Below, in pieces: positions 7,131 to 11,841 of a stretch of 11,841 nucleotides of DNA. The notes under the pieces were generated by a model, which did not search any database, was not told the origin of the DNA, and saw only the letters and a program-made list of their open reading frames with translations. Source of the DNA: Candidatus Bathyarchaeota archaeon (GTDB taxonomy: Archaea > Thermoproteota > Bathyarchaeia > Bathyarchaeales > Bathyarchaeaceae); NCBI GenBank assembly GCA_003662715.1, contig QMYO01000022.1, forward strand, positions 1 to 11,841, given 5' to 3'. Made by a program: the position numbers and the translations under genes. How positions within the stretch are numbered: the stretch's first letter is position 1; each line of letters begins with the position of its first letter.

Positions 7131-7210
7131 AGCTTGATAACGTTAAGTGTATGTTTACTAAGAATATAGTTTAGTTAAAGGTTACCATCGTTTTTGTGCG
7201 CACTCAGCGC

Positions 7211-7903
7211 TTAGAATTTAACGGTTTTGTCGGATGTAATCTTTCCGTCGATTAGCGTTATTATGCGGTTGCTTTTTGAAGAGACCATGGGGTCATGGGT
7301 TACGAAGACAATGGTTACTCCTTCCTTCTGATTTATTTCCTTAAGTAAGCTGACTATTTTCTCTCCTGTGGCGCTGTCCAGTTCTCCTGTTATTTCATCG
7401 CAGAACAGGACTTCCGGGTTGTTTATTAAAGCCCTGCATATGGCTACTCTCTGCTGTTCTCCTCCGCTAAGCTGGTTTGGTTTATGATTCATTCTTTCTT
7501 CTAATCCAACAAGGGAAAAGAGTTCTTTAGCTCTATCCTTGAATCGCGAGTTATTCTTTATTGGAATGACAGGAACCAACACGTTCTCCAGTGTTGTTAA
7601 GGTTGGGATTAAATAGAAATGTTGAAAGACAAAGCCGATTTTGTTTCGTCTCACCTCATACAACTTCCTTTCGGGAACCTGTGTCAAGTCAACTCCATCT
7701 AAGAATACTTTGCCGCTGGTCGGAAGGTCTAAGGCGCCTAGAAGATTAAGCAACGTGGTTTTCCCGCTTCCGCTGGGTCCTATAATGCTTAAGAATTCAC
7801 CAGCATTTATGCTTAAGCTTACTCCTCTAAGAGCGTGAACTATCGACTCACCCAGCTTATAGTTCTTTGTTAAATTTTCCGCCCGAATAATTTCCTTCAC
7901 CAT
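7211..7903 (-). CDS. ABC transporter ATPase, MacB/LolD-type
   Basis: This cytoplasmic ATPase energises the FtsX-type permease encoded just upstream. The 230 residues hold Walker A GPSGSGKT (42-49), Q-loop Q94 in FVFQHFYLIP, signature LSGGE (145-149), Walker B VLFCDE (165-170) with catalytic E170, D-loop GELDSATG, and H-loop H203 in VTHD. The context FQHFYLIPTLTTLENV is characteristic of the LolD/MacB/FtsE subgroup, whose members use ATP for mechanical work on envelope substrates rather than classical import. A small oddity is CDEITGELDS where the subgroup usually has DEPTG, so Pro is replaced by Ile. The ATG lies 2 nt after the permease stop with an AGAGGCGAG purine-rich stretch just upstream, indicating translational coupling. 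The substrate is unknown. Confidence 0.95.
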   Translation of the reverse strand: MVKEIIRAENLTKNYKLGESIVHALRGVSLSINAGEFLSIIGPSGSGKTTLLNLLGALDLPTSGKVFLDGVDLTQVPERKLYEVRRNKIGFVFQHFYLIPTLTTLENVLVPVIPIKNNSRFKDRAKELFSLVGLEERMNHKPNQLSGGEQQRVAICRALINNPEVLFCDEITGELDSATGEKIVSLLKEINQKEGVTIVFVTHDPMVSSKSNRIITLIDGKITSDKTVKF

Positions 7904-7905
7904 TT

Positions 7906-9030
7906 CTACTCGCCTCTTATTGCCTTTATGGGCGATAGTCGAGCGGCTTTAACTGCTGGATAGACGCCGCTTCCCAAGCTTAATATTATGCCAAATATGA
8001 GGCTTTGGATGATTGTTGTTAAGGTTAAACGAACCGTCAACGCTGGAATTATATTCTGCGCTGTTTGCGCTGCAACCATGCCGAGGAGCAGCCCGATTAA
8101 GCCGCCTATGACGCCTATTCCAAGAGCTTCAATTAACACGGAGTAGCCCACGTCGATGTTTCTCCATCCTGTCGCCTTCAATAACCCTATTTCTGGAGTT
8201 CTTTCCATGACGCTCATTAACATGGCGTTGGCTATGCCTATGCCTCCTATTATCACCGCAATCGCAGAGACAAGCCAGACGGTATCTCGCAAGGTATTCA
8301 AGATTTCTGTTGCCTCTTTAACCAAATCCTCTGGAAAAACAACCTCGTAATCCTTAAAATTTGATTCTACATACGCCCTAATTTCGTCCGCTTTGTCTGG
8401 ATTAACTGGTTTAACCTCTATAACACTGAGCGCGTCTTCAGGCCAGCTTCTTAGGGCTCTAGCATCCTCAAGAGGAATTAAGGCGATTATCGCATCAGCC
8501 AATGTGTTTGTCTCGAAGATGCCAGTTATATCAAATGTAACGGAATCTATTGGAAAAGCATCACCAACTTCAAGGCTTCGTTGCTTAGCTAATTTACTTC
8601 CTATAACCATTTTACCACTGTCGGTTTCATTGAAAAAAGTGCCAATTTTGATGTAGTCTGAGGAGACAATCTTTCTATAAGCGTTTGTTACGCCAATAAG
8701 CGTGATGAATCTTGGGCCCGCTCCATCTTCAGGAACTCTGGCAACGACATAGATTTCTGGGCTTATGACTTTTATATCTTTGTTGCTTTGCAGAGCCTTA
8801 ATTAAAGATGCGTTAACCATCGAACGGGCTTGGTCTACGGCGCCTTTTTCTTGAACAATCAGGTTTCCGCTTAGGAGTTCAAGGGATCCGGTTATACTAC
8901 TTTCCAAACCATCCATAATGAAGAGAAGGGAGGTTATCAGCATTACGCCTAAAGCGATGCCTAGTATGGCAAGGCTTGTTCTCATCTTTCTGCGTTTCAA
9001 GTTTTTAAAGCTAAAGGTTACAACATTCAT
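7906..9030 (-). CDS. MacB/FtsX-type ABC permease
   Basis: This is the membrane partner of the ATPase that follows it in the same operon. The 374 residues have the standard four-helix layout: TM1 at about 17-38 (after a basic KNLKRRKMRTS), a large extracytoplasmic MacB-type core domain at about 42-245, then TM2 (251-275), TM3 (298-322) and TM4 (338-358). The FtsX-domain hallmarks are ERTPEIGLLKATGWR (276-290), the coupling helix touching the ATPase, and the C-terminal YPAVKAARLSPIKAIRGE. Homologous systems export peptides or macrolides, or extract lipoproteins; the substrate here is unknown. No adaptor (MacA/HlyD-like) gene is adjacent in the window. Upstream, TTAAATTA on the minus strand at 9091-9098 may be its TATA box. 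It is divergent from S6e across 214 nt. Confidence 0.94.
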   Translation of the reverse strand: MNVVTFSFKNLKRRKMRTSLAILGIALGVMLITSLLFIMDGLESSITGSLELLSGNLIVQEKGAVDQARSMVNASLIKALQSNKDIKVISPEIYVVARVPEDGAGPRFITLIGVTNAYRKIVSSDYIKIGTFFNETDSGKMVIGSKLAKQRSLEVGDAFPIDSVTFDITGIFETNTLADAIIALIPLEDARALRSWPEDALSVIEVKPVNPDKADEIRAYVESNFKDYEVVFPEDLVKEATEILNTLRDTVWLVSAIAVIIGGIGIANAMLMSVMERTPEIGLLKATGWRNIDVGYSVLIEALGIGVIGGLIGLLLGMVAAQTAQNIIPALTVRLTLTTIIQSLIFGIILSLGSGVYPAVKAARLSPIKAIRGE

Positions 9031-9244
9031 TTCATCATCGCCTTCTCAAAGGAAAGACTACACATCATAAGACAGCCCATAGAAAAAGCATAATTTAACT
9101 CTTTATGTTCTCAAACAGAGTTTGCCCATAAAAGCTTGTCGAAAAAGTGAGAAGAGCAAATTCTCAATAGAATCCTTAATAAATGGATAGCTCCCTTCAG
9201 TTAAAGTCACAGAACATCTGTACATAGGAGAGTAAACATAGCGT

Positions 9245-9655
9245 ATGGCAAAGTTCAAAATAATCGTTTCAGACCCGGAGACGGGCAAGTCTAAAACCTT
9301 AGAGGTGGAGGGAGCCCGTGCCATTCCCTTAGTTGGAAGAAAACTGGGAGAGGTCATTGATGGAGCTGCGGTTGGCATGTCAGGCTATAAACTCCGGATA
9401 ACTGGAGGGTCCGATAAAGATGGTTTCCCAATGAGACCTAACGTTCACGGCGGAGTTCGGATTAGCGTGATTCTAAGCGAAGGTGTGGGTTTTCATCCAA
9501 CCAGAGCTGGGGAGAGGCGGAGAAAAACTCTGCGGGGAAATGTCATAACCGAAGAGATAGTTCAGATAAATATGAAGATTGTTGAGAAACCGAAAAAGAA
9601 GAAGGAAAAGAAAACGGGAGGCAAGCCAACTGAAAAAACTGCCCAAACAACCTGA
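9245..9655 (+). CDS. rps6e: Small-subunit ribosomal protein S6e
   Basis: This is a structural protein of the archaeal/eukaryotic small ribosomal subunit. The 136 residues begin MAKFKIIVSDPETGKSKTLE, then show IPLVGRKLGEVIDG (27-40), the family signature YKLRITGGSDKDGFPMRP (48-65), GVRISVILSEGVGFHPTR, and GERRRKTLRGN (89-99), all typical of S6e. A lysine-rich tail (115-136) extends a little beyond many archaeal versions. An in-frame stop lies just upstream of the ATG, so this is the first start. The nearest purine motif, GGAG at 9227-9230, is 14 nt away, longer than usual. The tail overlaps the start of aIF2-gamma and contains its ribosome-binding site, so the two are probably co-translated, as in other archaeal S6e-aIF2-gamma pairs. 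Confidence 0.96.
   Translation: MAKFKIIVSDPETGKSKTLEVEGARAIPLVGRKLGEVIDGAAVGMSGYKLRITGGSDKDGFPMRPNVHGGVRISVILSEGVGFHPTRAGERRRKTLRGNVITEEIVQINMKIVEKPKKKKEKKTGGKPTEKTAQTT
9616..9621 (+). promoter_or_regulatory. Ribosome-binding site GGGAGG for aIF2-gamma
   Basis: GGGAGG lies within the S6e tail, and exactly 8 nt separate it from CTG at 9630. No other in-frame start lies at a usable distance, so this site decides the start of aIF2-gamma. It is one of the strongest Shine-Dalgarno matches in the window. Confidence 0.6.
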
Positions 9656-10868
9656 AGTAAACATCGGAACCATTGGTCACGTGGACCACGGGAAAACCAC
9701 GCTAGTGGAAGCCATAACAGGCGTTTGGGCAGCCAGACACAGCGAAGAGCTAAGACGCGGCATAACCATCAAACTTGGCTACGCTGATGCTCCCATCTAC
9801 AAATGTCCAAATTGCAAACTGCCACAATGTTACTCTACAGAGCCAACCTGTCCCAACTGCGGTTCCTCCTGCGAATTCGTTCGAGCAGTCAGTTTTGTAG
9901 ACGCTCCAGGTCACGAGGCGCTTATGGCTACCATGCTCTCTGGCGCATCTGTTATGGATGGAGCCATACTGGTTATAGCCGCTGATGAGCCTTGTCCTCA
10001 GCCACAGACAAGGGAACATTTAGCTGCCATCGAAATTGTTGGTGTGAAGAATCTGGTAATTGTTCAAAACAAGATTGACATAGTAAGTGAAAAGCGAGCG
10101 CTGGAGAGTTATCAAGAAATAGTAAAGTTCGTGAAAGGAACGGTGGCTGAAGGAGCACCTATTATTCCAGTTTCTGCTCAACATTCTGTAAACATTGACG
10201 TGCTTCTTCAGGCTATGGAGGAACACATCCCCACTCCAAAACGAGACCCAACAAAACCTCCTAGGATGTATGTTGTTCGTTCCTTTGACGTAAATAAGCC
10301 TGGAACATCAGCGGAGAAGTTGAGGGGAGGAGTGATTGGCGGAACCATTCTTCAAGGAACCTTTAAAACAGAAGATGAAATAGAAATTCGCCCGGGAGTT
10401 CGAGTTAAAAAACATGAAAAATCTTTCTATGAATCCTTGTTAACTGAAATCGTTAGCATGCAAGCAGGCGGGAAACCAGTCAAAGAAGCTAGATGCGGAG
10501 GATTAGTAGGAGTCGGGACTCTTTTAGACCCGTCTTTGACTAAGGCGGATGGACTCATTGGGAATTTAGCTGGCAAACCTAACATGCTTCCTTCAACTCT
10601 GTCTGAATTATCCATAGATATTCATTTGTTTGAGCGCGCTGTGGGAACTAAGGAGTTGATAACGGTTGACCGAATACGTAAAGGTGAAACTATTCTCCTC
10701 GATGTTGGAACCGCCATAACTGTGGGAACAGTTGTTTCTGTTAAAGGAGATATAGCTACTCTTCAATTGGGACGGGCTGTCTGTGCTGAAGAAGGCTTTC
10801 GAACAGCGATAAGCAGGAAAATTGCTGGAAGATGGCGCTTGATTGGGTATGGAATAGTAAAAAGCTAA
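9630..10868 (+). CDS. eif2g: Translation initiation factor aIF2 gamma subunit
   Basis: This GTPase subunit of heterotrimeric aIF2 carries Met-initiator-tRNA to the ribosome. Residues are numbered from CTG 9630 (412 residues): G1 GHVDHGKT (16-23), switch I RRGITIKLGYAD, the gamma-specific zinc knuckle with CPNC (59-62) and CPNC (74-77), G3 DAPGHE (91-96), G4 NKID (147-150), and G5 SAQH. Domains II and III include FDVNKPGT, GGVIGGTILQG, EIRPGV, GGLVGVGT and the C-terminal AISRKIAGRWRLIGYG. The N-terminus lacks ATG, GTG and TTG near the expected position. TTG 9579 and TTG 9582 would add 16-17 Arg/Lys-rich residues read from the S6e tail in another frame, without a ribosome-binding site. CTG 9630 gives the usual short lead before PEVNIG and follows GGGAGG by 8 nt, so I choose it. 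It overlaps S6e by 26 nt. Confidence 0.95.
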   Translation: MKKLPKQPEVNIGTIGHVDHGKTTLVEAITGVWAARHSEELRRGITIKLGYADAPIYKCPNCKLPQCYSTEPTCPNCGSSCEFVRAVSFVDAPGHEALMATMLSGASVMDGAILVIAADEPCPQPQTREHLAAIEIVGVKNLVIVQNKIDIVSEKRALESYQEIVKFVKGTVAEGAPIIPVSAQHSVNIDVLLQAMEEHIPTPKRDPTKPPRMYVVRSFDVNKPGTSAEKLRGGVIGGTILQGTFKTEDEIEIRPGVRVKKHEKSFYESLLTEIVSMQAGGKPVKEARCGGLVGVGTLLDPSLTKADGLIGNLAGKPNMLPSTLSELSIDIHLFERAVGTKELITVDRIRKGETILLDVGTAITVGTVVSVKGDIATLQLGRAVCAEEGFRTAISRKIAGRWRLIGYGIVKS

Positions 10869-10997
10869 TGTAAAGGGGTAAGCAGAGTAATACGAGTTGG
10901 TTTATACTTTCGAGAAAGATAAATTGTAGGCGTTTCTTTCTAAAAAGTAGAAGCTAAATAATTCACTTGTCTTAAACTGGAAAAAGGTTGGAAAAAT

Positions 10998-11399
10998 TTG
11001 ACCATAAAAATAATCTTAGACGCAAACTTCCTCTTTATACCATCCCAGTTTCAAATAGACATATTCGACGAGTTAATGAAACTCTTAAATCAAAGATTTG
11101 AGCCCATTCTTCTTTCTCCCACTTACAAGGAGCTTCAGAAAATAGCTGAAAAAGGCTCGCCTAAGATGCGGCAACACGCGTCATTGGCGCTTAAACTCGC
11201 TGAAAAATGCCGCTTAGTAGAGGTTAAACAAGATTTCGAGGAGACACATGATGATGTAATTGTTCGTGTGGCTGCGGAGTGGAAATGTCCTGTTGCCACT
11301 AATGATCAGGCGCTCAGAAAAAGGTTAAGGGATATAAATGTGTCTGTAATTTATCTGAGACAACGGTCTCACCTAGAGATGGAAGGAAATGTGCCTTAA
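10998..11399 (+). CDS. PIN-domain nuclease, Fcf1/Utp24-like archaeal family
   Basis: PIN domains are metal-dependent ribonucleases. The subfamily commonly found next to archaeal aIF2-gamma resembles Fcf1/Utp24, which cleaves pre-rRNA in eukaryotes. The 133 residues carry the acidic active site: LDANFLF (D8), YKELQKIAE (E45), THDDVIVRVAAEW (D85/D86) and ATNDQALRKRL (D103), and end with VIYLRQRSHLEMEG, typical of this group. Placement directly after S6e and aIF2-gamma argues for a role in ribosome biogenesis rather than a VapC toxin; no antitoxin gene is adjacent. The start is TTG with a weak AGGTTGG upstream; TAAATAATT around 10955-10963 could be its own TATA box in the 129-nt gap. In many archaea rpoE1 (rpo7) comes next in this cluster; here it is replaced by a convergent gene that overlaps the 3' end. 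Confidence 0.88.
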   Translation: MTIKIILDANFLFIPSQFQIDIFDELMKLLNQRFEPILLSPTYKELQKIAEKGSPKMRQHASLALKLAEKCRLVEVKQDFEETHDDVIVRVAAEWKCPVATNDQALRKRLRDINVSVIYLRQRSHLEMEGNVP

Positions 11400-11661
11400 T
11401 TTCTGAAATGGAGCCTAAATCTGGGTTATTTGTGTATACTCTGTTTTGTGTAGCTTTTTGGATTTCAGGTAGTTTCAGATACTCTTTTGATAGGTAGCAC
11501 CATCTTTGTTTTGTTCCTTTTGATTTGTTGTGGTAGATGTACCATTTCTCATATCTGTACTCTTTTTTAGTAGTCTTTGTTATCGTTGCTCTTTCAAATT
11601 CACTCTCTTCACCTTTTAAACTTCTTCTTTTTAGTTCGTAGGTTAGGCTTTGAATAATCAT
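11314..11661 (-). CDS. Small basic protein of unknown function
   Basis: This is a 115-residue frame rich in Lys, Arg, Tyr and Trp. The part from about 10 to 72 looks genuinely coding: a charged helix-like lead (ELKRRSLKGEESEFERATI), then a strand-type segment KWYIYHNKSKG (39-49) and RWCYLSKEYLKLPE (53-66). An aromatic strand, short basic turn and aromatic strand of this kind is seen in small nucleic-acid-associated proteins, but I do not recognise the family and assign no function. The last about 28 residues are antisense to the 3' end of the PIN gene (86-nt convergent overlap) and may be non-essential read-through sequence. ATG 11661 has no clear ribosome-binding site; the region to its right is AT-rich and could hold a promoter. 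It could also be a spurious frame. Confidence 0.5.
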   Translation of the reverse strand: MIIQSLTYELKRRSLKGEESEFERATITKTTKKEYRYEKWYIYHNKSKGTKQRWCYLSKEYLKLPEIQKATQNRVYTNNPDLGSISEIKAHFLPSLGETVVSDKLQTHLYPLTFF

Positions 11662-11841
11662 CGTAGAAATGAAATATCATCAAAAAAGACTTTCGTTTTT
11701 TCCATTTCCGTTGAATAAGTATAGGCATATTTTTAATCCATTAAAATTACATCCAGGTCTGATTTAAAGTCTAATATTGAAAGATAATGAAGAAGGCACA
11801 TAGAACTTTTCTCCTTAAATTATTAATGAGAGGAAAAATCC

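Noticed and set aside
7196..7211. GTGCGCAC palindrome and GCGC...GCGC repeat just after the ATPase stop, as a terminator
   Set aside because: On the minus strand, where the ATPase operon is transcribed, it is followed by A residues rather than T residues, and the stem is short. No operator role can be supported.
9209..9222. Short inverted repeat ACAGA-ACA-TCTGT before S6e as an operator
   Set aside because: It is a single 5-bp-arm repeat, expected by chance in 200 nt, with no second copy or linked regulator.
10998..11399. PIN protein as a VapC toxin of a toxin-antitoxin pair
   Set aside because: No VapB-like small gene is adjacent, and both the context (S6e, aIF2-gamma) and the C-terminal YLRQRSHLE pattern fit the Fcf1-like housekeeping family.
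11787..11841. Possible start of a leaderless gene at ATG 11787 running off the right edge, with TTTAAA about 22 nt upstream
   Set aside because: Only 18 codons are visible, with no recognisable content; TATA-like strings are common in this AT-rich stretch.

Overview
The window is chromosomal DNA from an archaeon. The evidence is ribosomal protein S6e followed by aIF2-gamma, a fused formaldehyde-activating enzyme/hexulose-phosphate synthase (Fae-Hps), TATA-type promoters upstream of several genes, frequent TTG/GTG starts, and GGTGA/GGAGG ribosome-binding sites. The gene set would suit a Bathyarchaeia-like or other deep TACK-type lineage. That placement is an inference from gene content, not from a search.

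Left part (1-2867): an open frame on the minus strand runs off the left edge. It faces away from a plus-strand gene for a protein with a six-cysteine cluster in its middle and a helical, PhoU-like second half. A SufS-type cysteine desulfurase follows on the minus strand.

Centre (2868-5731): a macro-domain (ADP-ribose-binding) gene and an Fae-Hps gene lie on the plus strand. The Fae-Hps protein has about 85 extra N-terminal residues containing a helix-turn-helix. The 7-mer TGTCGGA occurs five times in 220 bp from the end of the macro gene to the Fae-Hps start codon, with one copy abutting the TATA box, so autoregulation by the fused enzyme is a plausible hypothesis. A folded intergenic element with a T-rich tail separates Fae-Hps from a convergent gene for a glycine-cleavage H-protein relative. 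That protein has lost the lipoyl-lysine and gained a cysteine-rich tail.

Right-centre (5819-9030): an M20-family metallo-deacylase/peptidase lies on the minus strand, followed to the right by a two-gene MacB/LolCDE-type ABC system transcribed leftward, permease first and then ATPase with a 2-nt gap.

Right part (9245-11661): translation genes S6e, aIF2-gamma and a Fcf1/Utp24-like PIN protein form an archaeal translation cluster on the plus strand. The aIF2-gamma gene has no ATG, GTG or TTG near its family N-terminus but has a CTG ideally spaced from GGGAGG. A small unrecognised basic protein on the minus strand overlaps the 3' end of the PIN gene. I saw no tRNA, rRNA, CRISPR array, insertion sequence or integrase.
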